Below are positions 36,138-45,084 of a stretch of 64,000 bases of DNA, piece by piece. This stretch comes from Flavobacterium sp. (GTDB lineage Bacteria > Bacteroidota > Bacteroidia > Flavobacteriales > Flavobacteriaceae). The notes under the pieces were generated by a model. That model was not told where the DNA came from, searched no databases, and worked only from the letters and a program-made list of their open reading frames with translations. Position numbers and translations under genes: made by a program. Positions within the stretch are counted from its first letter, which is position 1, and each line of letters opens with the position of its first letter. The stretch spans positions 372,001 through 436,000 of the forward strand of contig NZ_JAGIAV010000006.1 in NCBI RefSeq assembly GCF_017744675.1, given 5' to 3'.

Positions 36138-38783
36138 ATGAGAAAAACAGCCATTATTTTTGTAATGGCTGTTGGTTTTTTAAACCAAGTACACGCCCAG
36201 AAAAAGTATCTGTATCAAGATGCGAAAGCGCCTGTTGAAGACAGAGTAAAAGACTTGTTAAGCCGTATGACACTTGAAGAAAAAGTACGTCAGATGGATA
36301 TGTATAGAGGAGATTTTTTTAAAGAAAAAGAAGATTTTGCTAAAGGTAAATCGGCTGAAAAAATCGGAAAATTAGGAATCGGAGCAATTCATGATCTTTA
36401 TCCGCGTTCAGCGAAAATGATCAACGATCTTCAAACCAATGTAATCAAAGGAAACCGTTGGGGAATTCCTGCTCTGATTATGTGTGAAATGCTTCACGGT
36501 TATTTAGATGAAGGAAGTACCGCTTTCCCAATGAACATTGGACTTGGTGCAACTTGGGATACTTCTGTTTTGGACAAAGTGGGTAAAGTAATCGGTATGG
36601 AAGCTAGAGCGCATGGCGTTCATTTTGGTTTTGGTCCAAACTTAGATTTAGGCCGCGAACCAAGATGGGGAAGAGTAGCTGAAACTTTTGGCGAAGATGC
36701 GTATTTGAATAGCGAAATAGGATTGGCATTCATCAAAGGATTGCAGGGAGACGATTTAAAATCAGATCGTTCTATTATTGCCGAGCCAAAACACTTTGCG
36801 GTTCACGGTATTCCACAAGCGGGAGGAAATTCTTCTCCAATTTTAGTGGGAGAACGTTCAGTTAGAGAAGATCATTTGCCTTCTTTCCAAAAAGCATTTA
36901 CAAAAGGAGGTGCATTAGGAACTATGTGTGCGTATTCGGAGTTGGACGGAATTCCTTGTGCGGCAAACCACTGGTTGTTGACAGATGTTTTAAGAAACGA
37001 ATGGGGTTTTAAAGGACTTGTAGTCTCAGATTTAGGCGCTATTAAATACATTCAAACGACTCATAAAGTTTCTGATTCTCCAAAAGAAAGTATTAGAGAA
37101 GCGGTTTCTGCGGGAGTTGATATGCAGTTTTACGATTTCAGTAACGAATTCTGGCAAAATACCATCATTGAATTGGTAAACGAAAAGAAATTGACAATGG
37201 AAAACATCGACCGTGCAGCGGGAGCAGTTTTGCGTTTGAAATTCTTATTGGGATTATTTGAAAATCCGTATACCGATAAAAACCTGATTAAAGAGCGTTT
37301 TCATACCAAAGAAAACCAAACTGTTGCTTTAGAAGCGGCTCATAAATCGATGGTCTTATTAAAAAACGAAAACAATATTTTACCACTAAGTAAAAATCTT
37401 AAAAATATTGCAGTTATCGGACCGAATGCTAATGCTTCGAGAATGGGAGGTTATGCTCCTAAAAACAGTGTTGGAGTAACCGTTTTTGAAGGTGTGCAGC
37501 AAGTAATGGGAAAAACAGCCAATGTGGTTTATGAAGAAGGCGTGCCTTTGATTATAAAAGGACAAGCTATTCCATCTAAATATTTATTTACTTCTGATGG
37601 ATCTCAAAACGGATTAAAAGGAGAATATTTTAATAATAGAAATTTAGAAGGAACTCCAGCTTTAACGCGTATCGACAACCAATTAGAATTTGACTGGCCA
37701 TGGGCTCCTGGTGATGGTGTCAATGTGGATGATTTCTCTATTCGTTGGACAGGTTATATTCAATCAGATAAATCATTTGACGGTTGGTTGGGCTTAAGTT
37801 CAGATGATGGAATCAGAATGTGGGTTGACGATCAATTGGTGATCGACAACTGGACAAAAGGTGCGACAAGCATTGTAACCACTCCAAAAAATATTGAAGC
37901 AGGAAAGAAATATAAAGTCCGCATTGAAATGTGGGAAGGAGGCTGGGGAGCCAGAGCTCACTTGCGTTGGAATTTAGAAAAAGTAAACATGCAGCCAGCA
38001 ATTGATGCCGCTAAGAAAGCAGATGTTGCCATTGTAGTTTTAGGAGAATCAAACGAATTGGTTGAAGAAAATAGAGATGCTGCTACTTTAGATTTACACG
38101 GAATGCAGCAGGAATTGATTGAAGCCATCCAAAAAACAGGAACTCCAGTAGTTTGTGTGCTTTTAAATGGACGTCCGCTTTCTACAAATTGGATTGCAGA
38201 TAATATCCCAGCAGTTTTAGAAGGTTGGTTCCCAGGAGAATTTGGAGGAAGAGCTGTGGCCGATGTTTTATTTGGAGATTACAATCCTGGAGGAAGATTG
38301 CCGATTACAGTTCCAAAATCAGTTGGGCAGTTACCTATATATTACAATCAAAAACCATCTGCGATTCACAAATACGTTAGCGAAAGCGAAAATCCATTGT
38401 ATACTTTTGGTTACGGTTTAAGCTATACGAAGTTTGAATATTCGAATTTAAAAATCAGTGCCAACGAAATTAAACCAGATGGAGAAGTAAAAGTTTCTGT
38501 TGATGTGAAAAATGTTGGAAATCTGGATGGAGACGAAGTTGTGCAATTATATGTAAATGATGTTTACAGTTCTGTTACGACTCCAGAAAAAACTTTAAGA
38601 GGTTTTAAGAGGTTAAATGTTAAAAAAGGAGAATCCACAACTGTAGAATTTACACTTACAAAAGATGAGTTAGGTCTGTATAACAGGCAGTTACAGTTTG
38701 TGGTAGAGCCAGGAGACTTTGAAGTTATGGTAGGTGGAAATTCGACTGATCTGTTAAAAACCAAATTTAAAGTTTCGAACTAA
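36138..38783 (+). CDS. GH3 glycoside hydrolase with PA14 insert
   Basis: An 881-residue exported enzyme; signal peptide MRKTAIIFVMAVGFLNQVHAQ. An ATG 15 bases upstream (36123) is possible, but the sequence from 36138 is a normal signal peptide. The GH3 barrel has EPKHFAVHG and nucleophile D298 in VVSDLGA. A PA14 domain (about 490-625; GLKGEYFNN, WLGLSSDDGIRMWVDD) interrupts the second domain, and a fibronectin III-like domain ends the protein. The histidine-aspartate dyad of GH3 N-acetylglucosaminidases is not seen, so beta-glucosidase or beta-xylosidase type is more likely; beta-1,2-xylosidase would fit a plant N-glycan locus. It is the last enzyme before the terminator and susC. Confidence 0.93.
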   Translation: MRKTAIIFVMAVGFLNQVHAQKKYLYQDAKAPVEDRVKDLLSRMTLEEKVRQMDMYRGDFFKEKEDFAKGKSAEKIGKLGIGAIHDLYPRSAKMINDLQTNVIKGNRWGIPALIMCEMLHGYLDEGSTAFPMNIGLGATWDTSVLDKVGKVIGMEARAHGVHFGFGPNLDLGREPRWGRVAETFGEDAYLNSEIGLAFIKGLQGDDLKSDRSIIAEPKHFAVHGIPQAGGNSSPILVGERSVREDHLPSFQKAFTKGGALGTMCAYSELDGIPCAANHWLLTDVLRNEWGFKGLVVSDLGAIKYIQTTHKVSDSPKESIREAVSAGVDMQFYDFSNEFWQNTIIELVNEKKLTMENIDRAAGAVLRLKFLLGLFENPYTDKNLIKERFHTKENQTVALEAAHKSMVLLKNENNILPLSKNLKNIAVIGPNANASRMGGYAPKNSVGVTVFEGVQQVMGKTANVVYEEGVPLIIKGQAIPSKYLFTSDGSQNGLKGEYFNNRNLEGTPALTRIDNQLEFDWPWAPGDGVNVDDFSIRWTGYIQSDKSFDGWLGLSSDDGIRMWVDDQLVIDNWTKGATSIVTTPKNIEAGKKYKVRIEMWEGGWGARAHLRWNLEKVNMQPAIDAAKKADVAIVVLGESNELVEENRDAATLDLHGMQQELIEAIQKTGTPVVCVLLNGRPLSTNWIADNIPAVLEGWFPGEFGGRAVADVLFGDYNPGGRLPITVPKSVGQLPIYYNQKPSAIHKYVSESENPLYTFGYGLSYTKFEYSNLKISANEIKPDGEVKVSVDVKNVGNLDGDEVVQLYVNDVYSSVTTPEKTLRGFKRLNVKKGESTTVEFTLTKDELGLYNRQLQFVVEPGDFEVMVGGNSTDLLKTKFKVSN

Positions 38784-38808
38784 AAGACGTTAAATACCGC
38801 ATAATTTT

Positions 38809-38923
38809 AAACGTTTCTTTGATAAAAAAAAGAATACAATTAAAAAAGGCCAAAATCTATTAGATAATAGTGTTTTGGCCTTTTTTTATAAGGCAGAGTA
38901 GGATTACAAATGAAAACGTTTTC
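38809..38923. promoter_or_regulatory. LacI-type palindromes flanking the GH3 terminator
   Basis: GAAAACGTTTTC (38912-38923) is a perfect 12-bp palindrome with a central CG, the shape bound by LacI/GalR regulators. A smaller AAACGTTT (38809-38816) precedes the terminator; both are followed by a similar CTTT(G/CA)ATAAA context. No LacI-family gene is in the window, so the factor is unknown. Confidence 0.4.
38842..38888 (+). terminator. Rho-independent terminator after GH3
   Basis: AAAAAGGCCAAAA and TTTTGGCCTTTTT (38844-38886) form a strong stem around a 17-base loop and end in a T-run. This separates the enzyme operon from susC, which therefore has its own promoter. Confidence 0.85.
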
Positions 38924-38959
38924 TTTCAATAAATGACCAAAGATTTACCAACACCTGTG

Positions 38960-39015
38960 AAAAAATGTCATTTGTCGAAATTATATTTTGTTAACAGAAT
39001 GTATTCTTAAGTTTA
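38960..39015 (+). promoter_or_regulatory. Candidate susC promoter and activator site
   Basis: AAAAAATGTCATTTGT (38960-38975) matches the GH92 upstream site with one mismatch. It is followed by TTG (38988-38990), 17 bases and TAAGTTTA (39008-39015), one mismatch from TANNTTTG. In both promoters the ATGTCRT word lies about 15-16 bases upstream of the TTG. Confidence 0.45.
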
Positions 39016-39046
39016 ACATGTTATTAACTCTAAAAAAACAACTAAT

Positions 39047-42000
39047 ATGATTAAAAGCGTACTAAAATTACTGTTTGTCATATGCCTTTTTGGGTTCCAA
39101 GGCCTAGAAGCGCAGACAACAGTAAAAGGAACGATAACAGATGCTCAAAGCGGAATTCCTATTCCTGGAGCAAATATTATTGTTAAAGGAACTAGAACAA
39201 GTGCTTCATCAGATTTTGATGGTAAATACAGCATTAATGTTCCAAATCAATCGGCAGTTTTAGTTTTTACTTATGTAGGATCTGGTACTAAAGAAGTTGC
39301 TGTTGGATCGCAATCTACAATTAACGTATCTTTAGGTCCAGATGCACAGCAGTTAGGAGAGGTGGTGGTTACCGCTCTTGGTATTAAAAGAGAGAAAAAG
39401 GCAATTACTTATTCTGCACAAAACGTTTCTGTAGATGAATTGTCTGAAGCAAGATCATTAAACGTTGCTAACTCACTTTCTGGTAAAGTAGCAGGTCTTA
39501 ACTTCTCTACAACTTCAAATGGTGTTGGTTCTTCTTCTAGAATTACTTTAAGAGGTAACAGATCTCTTAACGGAAACAACCAACCTCTTTATGTTGTAGA
39601 TGGTGTGCCAATTAGTAACGGAACAACAACAACTAACCCTGATATTGATACAGGAGGAACTACACAGCCTGATGGTATCTCTAACATTAACCCAGAAGAT
39701 ATTGCTTCGATGACTGTTTTGAAAGGACCATCTGCAGCAGCTCTTTACGGATCTAGAGCATCAAATGGTGTTATCGTGATTACAACTAAATCGGGTAAAT
39801 CTGGAAAAACTTCAGTTTCGTTATCATCTAACTTTATGGCTTCTTCGGCTTATAATTTGATGAATTTACAAAATGAGTACGGACAAGGTACAAATGGTGC
39901 TTATGTTTCTAACTCAAGTTCAAGCTGGGGAGCACCTCTAGACGGACGTCAGGTTTCTGCATGGCAGTTAGTTCGTAATCCAAATTATGCTGGACCAGCG
40001 ACACAAAGCTATTCGCCACAGCCAAACAACGTTATTGATTTCTACAAAACAGGTTATAATTTAGCCAACACTTTGACTGTTACAGCTGGTAACGAAAAAG
40101 CGCAAGGTTATTTCTCTTATACAAACACGCGTGCTGAAGGTATTGTTGGAGGAAACCAATTGGACAGACACAATCTTAACTTAAGATTGACAAGCAAAAT
40201 CTCTGATAAATTATCATTAGATGTAAAAACAAACTATATCGTTCAGGACATCGACAATTTATTAAGAACTGGAGAAGAGTCTATCGGAACATCTGCTTAT
40301 TTATTGCCTCGTAGTATTGCTTACAACGATTACAAAGATTTTGAGTATTTTGATGCTGCAGGACAAAGACAAGTAAACTATTTCCTTGACGAGACTGGAG
40401 CTCCTGGAGGAAACCCATTCTGGTCTGCTCTAAGAGATGATGCTCGTACAGACAAAAGAAATAGATTTATTGGTTTAGCGTCTCTTAAATATGAGTTTAC
40501 AAAAACATTAAGCTTACAAGGTAGAGCTGGTTTAGACCAAATGACAAACAAAAACGTAAGAAACAGATATGCAACAAATGCTTTCAATAGCAATATGGGT
40601 TCTTACAGCGAATCTTATGAAACAGTTAGCGAGTTAAACGTTGATGCTTTGCTTTCTTACAACGAAAAATTCGGAGATTTCTCTATTGGACTTAATGCAG
40701 GTGCGAGTTCATTGCAACAAAATAGTTCATCTTTAGGATCTGGCGGTGTTTTAAGTAAGAGAAACTTCTTTGCGTTATCAAACGTACAAACGATCCAATC
40801 TACTTCTACAGCTTCAGAAAAAAGAATTAACTCTGTTTACGGATTTGGTCAAATTGGTTTCAGAAACTATTTATTCTTAGATTTAACAGCTAGAAATGAC
40901 TGGTCTTCTACTTTACCAAGTGATTACTTCTATCCATCTTTCGGACTTTCAGCAGTTATCTCTGATATGGTAACATTGCCAGAAGTAATTAGTTTTGCAA
41001 AAGTAAGAGCTTCTTACGCACAAGTTGGTAACGATACAGATCCTTATCAAACGCAACAAAGATTTTCATACATCGGAGGAAACGGTGGTATGTTATACGG
41101 ACAAAGCACAAAAGCAAATCCAAACTTGAAACCAGAGATTTCTTCTTCTTCTGAGTTTGGTGCCGATGTTAGATTTTTCAACAACCGTTTAGGTTTAGAT
41201 TTTACATACTTTAAAACGTTGACTAACAACCAAATTTTCTACATCAACACTCCTGAATCTTCTGGATATTCTAGAGCAATCGTAAATGGTGGAGATATCG
41301 AAAATAAAGGTATCGAGTTTACGCTTACTGCAACTCCAATTCAAACACAAAACTTTACTTGGGATATTACAGCAAACTATGCTTCTTATAAGTCAAAAGT
41401 AAAATCTATCTTTGAAGGACGTGACGAATTAGTAATTGGTGAAGGACGTTTAGTAAGAAGTAAAGTAGTTGAAGGTGGCGAGTACGGTGACTTATACATC
41501 AAAGGTTTCCAAAGAAACGCTGCTGGACAAATTCTTGTAAATAGTGCAGGTATTCCTTTAGCTACAAATGGTTTTGATGTTCGTGCTGGTAACTTTAACC
41601 CAGATTGGACTGCAGGTTTCAAAAACAACTTTAAATACAAAGATTTCTCTTTAAGCTTCTTAGTTGACTTTAGAATTGGCGGTGAAGTGATTTCATACAC
41701 TCAAGCTAGACAAGCTGGTTTAGGGGTAAGTGATATTACCTTGGCAGGAAGAAATGGCGGAATCGTTGTGGATGGTGTTGTAGATAACGGAAACGGAACT
41801 TATACTAAAAACACAACAAGCATCAATGCTGAGCAATACTGGACAGCAATCGGTCAAAGAACTCCAATTGCAGAGCCATTCGTTTACGATGCTACAAACA
41901 TCAGATTAAGAGAGCTTGTTTTTGGTTACTCAATGCCAAAACGTTTATTAGGTAACTCAGGATTTACAAGTATCGATTTCTCATTAGTAGGTAGAAATTT

Positions 42001-42133
42001 ATTCTTCTTCTTAAACAAAGCAGAACACTTTGATCCAGAAGCGGGAGCAGGAACAGGAAACCTACAAGGGATTGAATCTTTCAACATTCCTTCAACGAGA
42101 GACTATGGAGTTAATGTTAAATTCGGATTTTAA
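39047..42133 (+). CDS. susC: SusC/RagA-family TonB-dependent outer-membrane receptor
   Basis: A 1028-residue outer-membrane protein; signal peptide ending FQGLEAQ. A carboxypeptidase-regulatory-like domain (about 24-105) and plug (about 110-240; LYVVDGVPI and GPSAAALYGSRASNGVI) precede the 22-strand barrel, which ends in phenylalanine. With SusD it imports glycan fragments across the outer membrane in a TonB-dependent way. No N-terminal FecR-interacting extension is present, which agrees with the lack of an ECF sigma factor. It has its own promoter region and is followed by susD after 16 bases. Confidence 0.96.
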   Translation: MIKSVLKLLFVICLFGFQGLEAQTTVKGTITDAQSGIPIPGANIIVKGTRTSASSDFDGKYSINVPNQSAVLVFTYVGSGTKEVAVGSQSTINVSLGPDAQQLGEVVVTALGIKREKKAITYSAQNVSVDELSEARSLNVANSLSGKVAGLNFSTTSNGVGSSSRITLRGNRSLNGNNQPLYVVDGVPISNGTTTTNPDIDTGGTTQPDGISNINPEDIASMTVLKGPSAAALYGSRASNGVIVITTKSGKSGKTSVSLSSNFMASSAYNLMNLQNEYGQGTNGAYVSNSSSSWGAPLDGRQVSAWQLVRNPNYAGPATQSYSPQPNNVIDFYKTGYNLANTLTVTAGNEKAQGYFSYTNTRAEGIVGGNQLDRHNLNLRLTSKISDKLSLDVKTNYIVQDIDNLLRTGEESIGTSAYLLPRSIAYNDYKDFEYFDAAGQRQVNYFLDETGAPGGNPFWSALRDDARTDKRNRFIGLASLKYEFTKTLSLQGRAGLDQMTNKNVRNRYATNAFNSNMGSYSESYETVSELNVDALLSYNEKFGDFSIGLNAGASSLQQNSSSLGSGGVLSKRNFFALSNVQTIQSTSTASEKRINSVYGFGQIGFRNYLFLDLTARNDWSSTLPSDYFYPSFGLSAVISDMVTLPEVISFAKVRASYAQVGNDTDPYQTQQRFSYIGGNGGMLYGQSTKANPNLKPEISSSSEFGADVRFFNNRLGLDFTYFKTLTNNQIFYINTPESSGYSRAIVNGGDIENKGIEFTLTATPIQTQNFTWDITANYASYKSKVKSIFEGRDELVIGEGRLVRSKVVEGGEYGDLYIKGFQRNAAGQILVNSAGIPLATNGFDVRAGNFNPDWTAGFKNNFKYKDFSLSFLVDFRIGGEVISYTQARQAGLGVSDITLAGRNGGIVVDGVVDNGNGTYTKNTTSINAEQYWTAIGQRTPIAEPFVYDATNIRLRELVFGYSMPKRLLGNSGFTSIDFSLVGRNLFFFLNKAEHFDPEAGAGTGNLQGIESFNIPSTRDYGVNVKFGF

Positions 42134-42149
42134 TTAAAAAAGAGATATC

Positions 42150-43736
42150 ATGAAATATACTTTTAAAATAAAAACACTAGGACTTGCGATAGCGATGCTG
42201 TCTACTTTCTCTAGTTGTACAAAAGACTTCGAGGAAATAAATACAGATCCGAATTCGCTTACAGAGAGTCAATTAGACCCAACACTTGCTGGACCAGCAT
42301 TTGCATCTGCACTATATGCAGGTATCCATAATGGTTCTTATTCGTCACCAGGAGTAGATGATCAAGGTACTTGGGGTATTGCAACCGGTATTTTATCATC
42401 AACTTTTATCCACTACTTAAACTGTGGATACGGAACAGAAAGAAATGCTTTCGTAAATGGATATGAAGGTAGAGGATGGACTAGATTTTACACTGTTGCA
42501 GCTCCAGCTTTAAAGAATGCTTTCAAAGCATCTGAAGGAAATGCAGAAGCTACTGCAGTATTAAAAATCTGGAAAGTTTTCATGTACAACCAAATGGTTG
42601 ATGCTTATGGGCCAATTCCTTATACAGAAGCTGTTAATGGTAAAGAAAAAGTTCCTTACGACAGTGTAGAATTTATCTATACCGATTTCTTTAAATTATT
42701 AGATGAAGCCAATGCAACATTAACTTCTACTTCAGCAACTTCAGTTGCTTCTCTTGCCCCAAATGATAGAGTTTATGCAGGAAGTGTTGACAAATGGAGA
42801 ATCTTTGGAAACAGTTTAAGATTACGTTTGGCATTAAGAATTTCTGATAAAGAACCTACAAAAGCAAAAACTCAAGCAGAAGCTGCGGTAGCTGCAGGAG
42901 TTATGCAGACCAATGATCAAAGCGCTTACTTTAAAGCTAGTAACATTACACCAAACAATTTAAACATGATTGTAAACAGCTGGGGTTATGTAATGACAGC
43001 TTCTATGGAAAGTATCTTGGTTGGTTACAACGATCCACGTTTATCAAAATGGTTTGCGCCAGTTTCTACAGGACCATACAGAGGAAATCCTGTTGGAGGT
43101 TTAGAAGATCAATTTGGAACTACAGAATTCTCTAAATTCAATAATGATGTTTTAGGAAATGGTCCTAATAACACACTTAGCGAAACTAAAAACATTGAAA
43201 TCTTTATGGCTTCAGAAAACTACTTGAGTAGAGCAGAAGGAGCATTAAATGGATGGAACATGGGAGCAGATGCTAAAACTTTGTACGAAACAGGTATTAG
43301 ATTATCTCTTGCTCAATGGGGAATTACAGAGGCTGCAACTGTTAATGCATACATCAATGGAGTAACATTACCAACATTGCCAAACATCTTGACATTATAC
43401 CCAACTTTAGATTTACAAGATATTCCAGTTAAATTGCCAGTTGCTTGGTCTGCATCTACTGCTGATCAAAGAACTCAAATTGCGGTTCAAAAATACCTAG
43501 CAATTTTCCCAGAATCTTGGGAAGCTTGGGCAGATTTACGTAGAAGCGATGCGAAAGTAATCTATCCAGTTTTAAACACAGATAATCCAGATGCTGGAGT
43601 TGGTAAATCTTTGATGAAAAGAATTATTTATACTACAAATGAGTACTCAGCAAACAAAGTTGGTGTAGATGAAGGAATTTCTAAATTAGGAGGTCCAGAT
43701 TCTGGTGGAACAAGACTTTGGTGGGACACAAAATAA
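42150..43736 (+). CDS. susD: SusD/RagB-family surface glycan-binding lipoprotein
   Basis: A 528-residue lipoprotein; lipobox ends SSC (C23). The residues after it, TKDFEE, resemble the surface-export signal of Bacteroidota lipoproteins (C-x-K-acidic). FEEINTDPNSLTESQLDPTL and YLSRAEGALNGW are typical of the SusD_2 group. It forms the lid over the SusC barrel and captures the oligosaccharide outside the cell. It is co-transcribed with susC and ends at a strong terminator at 43782. Confidence 0.95.
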   Translation: MKYTFKIKTLGLAIAMLSTFSSCTKDFEEINTDPNSLTESQLDPTLAGPAFASALYAGIHNGSYSSPGVDDQGTWGIATGILSSTFIHYLNCGYGTERNAFVNGYEGRGWTRFYTVAAPALKNAFKASEGNAEATAVLKIWKVFMYNQMVDAYGPIPYTEAVNGKEKVPYDSVEFIYTDFFKLLDEANATLTSTSATSVASLAPNDRVYAGSVDKWRIFGNSLRLRLALRISDKEPTKAKTQAEAAVAAGVMQTNDQSAYFKASNITPNNLNMIVNSWGYVMTASMESILVGYNDPRLSKWFAPVSTGPYRGNPVGGLEDQFGTTEFSKFNNDVLGNGPNNTLSETKNIEIFMASENYLSRAEGALNGWNMGADAKTLYETGIRLSLAQWGITEAATVNAYINGVTLPTLPNILTLYPTLDLQDIPVKLPVAWSASTADQRTQIAVQKYLAIFPESWEAWADLRRSDAKVIYPVLNTDNPDAGVGKSLMKRIIYTTNEYSANKVGVDEGISKLGGPDSGGTRLWWDTK

Positions 43737-43781
43737 TTAATTTGGTAAAGTAAAAAATCAATCGATTTGTTACTTGAGCAG

Positions 43782-43808
43782 AAGGAGAGGAAACTCTCCT
43801 TTTGTTTT
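43782..43808 (+). terminator. Rho-independent terminator after susD
   Basis: AAGGAGAG and CTCTCCTT (8-bp stem) enclose a GAAA tetraloop (43782-43801) and are followed by TTGTTTT. Confidence 0.88.
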
Positions 43809-43878
43809 ATAAATAGTGCAGTGAATTTTGCCCCAGCTTTAATTCGTTATAAATAATTATAATTTTTATCCAAATAAA

Positions 43879-44925
43879 ATGATTGTAAAGACAAAATATA
43901 CTGTTACGGCGCTATTGGCTTTATTTCTTTTTTCTAATAAAATAATTGCTCAGATAAAAGCCGTAAATATCGAAAGCAGTTATATTGCAGATCCGCCTGT
44001 TACAGCAAACAGCCACGCATCGACTTTGGTGGAATATAAGCCAAACGAGATTTTGGCAGCTTGGTTTGGCGGAAAATATGAAGGTGCAAAAGACGTCGGA
44101 ATTTACATTTCGGCTTATAAAGACAAAAAATGGTCGGCACCTAAAAATTTGATTCAGCCACTAATTAAAAATGGCGATACACTTCCTTGCTGGAATCCTG
44201 TTTTGTTTAAAAGCAAAAGCCAGAATTTGTATTTGTTTTATAAAATTGGAAAAAATCCGAGAGAATGGTTTGGCGCTATGATTGTTTCGAAAGACAACGG
44301 AACAACCTGGGGAGAACCAAAATATCTTCCAAACGGAATTTTAGGCCCAATTCGAAACAAACCAATCGAAACGACTCCTGGCGTAATTTTATGCGGAAGC
44401 AGCACCGAAAGTGTCAATACAGACGAATGGCGTGTGCATGTTGAAGAATACACAGAAGCAACAGACTCTTGGAAGAAAATAGCCGTAGAAAATAATCAGA
44501 ACTTTGATATCATTCAACCAACATTTTTAATTCACAGTAAAACTGATATTCAGATGCTGTGCCGCAGCAAACACAATAAAGTGGTTTCGAGCTGGTCGGG
44601 AGACAATGGCCAAAGCTGGATTAGAACCAACACCATAAATGTCATCAATTCAAATTCTGGTATTGATGCCTTAACAGTTGATAAAAACCTGTTTTTATTA
44701 GTAAATAATCCGCTTCCTATCGGCAAAGACTGGTTTAACGGACGAAATGTTTTGGATGTTGAATATTCTAAAGACGGTTTAAATTGGACCAAATTATTCA
44801 ATCTGGAAAAACAGGAAAAAGGAGAATTTAGCTATCCAGCCATCATCCAAACCACAGACAAAAAAATACACGTTTTGTATACGTACGATCGAAAATATAT
44901 AAAACATACCTCTTTTGATTTATAA
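43879..44925 (+). CDS. BNR/sialidase-like exported beta-propeller protein
   Basis: A 348-residue exported protein; signal peptide ending NKIIAQ. Asp-box-like motifs SKDNGTTWG (about 138), SGDNGQSW (about 238) and SKDGLNW (about 300) show a six-bladed propeller of the BNR_2 group. The opening PPVTANSHASTLVEY and EILAAWFGGKYEGAKDVGI is typical of that group. True exo-sialidases need an early arginine (FRIP); no arginine occurs in the first 120 residues here, so sialidase activity is doubtful. It may hydrolyse another sugar linkage. It has its own start region after the susD terminator and belongs to the locus by position. Confidence 0.82.
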   Translation: MIVKTKYTVTALLALFLFSNKIIAQIKAVNIESSYIADPPVTANSHASTLVEYKPNEILAAWFGGKYEGAKDVGIYISAYKDKKWSAPKNLIQPLIKNGDTLPCWNPVLFKSKSQNLYLFYKIGKNPREWFGAMIVSKDNGTTWGEPKYLPNGILGPIRNKPIETTPGVILCGSSTESVNTDEWRVHVEEYTEATDSWKKIAVENNQNFDIIQPTFLIHSKTDIQMLCRSKHNKVVSSWSGDNGQSWIRTNTINVINSNSGIDALTVDKNLFLLVNNPLPIGKDWFNGRNVLDVEYSKDGLNWTKLFNLEKQEKGEFSYPAIIQTTDKKIHVLYTYDRKYIKHTSFDL

Positions 44926-44938
44926 TCTTTGAGTTGAT

Positions 44939-45065
44939 GGAACGCGGATGACACGGATTTACTTCGTAAAGACGCTGATTTTTACGGATTTTTTTTGAAT
45001 TTATTTTTTGTAATATCTGCGTTTATCCGCGTTTTCGCAAAGCCAATCCGTATCATCCGCGTTCC
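44939..45065. repeat. GGAACGCGGATGA inverted repeat
   Basis: GGAACGCGGATGACACGGATT (44939-44959) pairs, with about two mismatches, with AATCCGTATCATCCGCGTTCC (45045-45065); a TTATCCGCGTTTTCGCAAAGCC segment lies within the right half. It fills the space between the BNR gene and the M28 peptidase gene. A frame reading through it upstream of the peptidase is not protein-coding. Confidence 0.85.
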
Positions 45066-45084
45066 ATTCTATAGACATCTAATT

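Noticed and set aside
36138..38783. GH3 as a beta-N-acetylglucosaminidase
   Set aside because: The D-x-x-H type motif of that GH3 group is not seen, and a PA14 insert with fibronectin-like end points to the glucosidase/xylosidase group.
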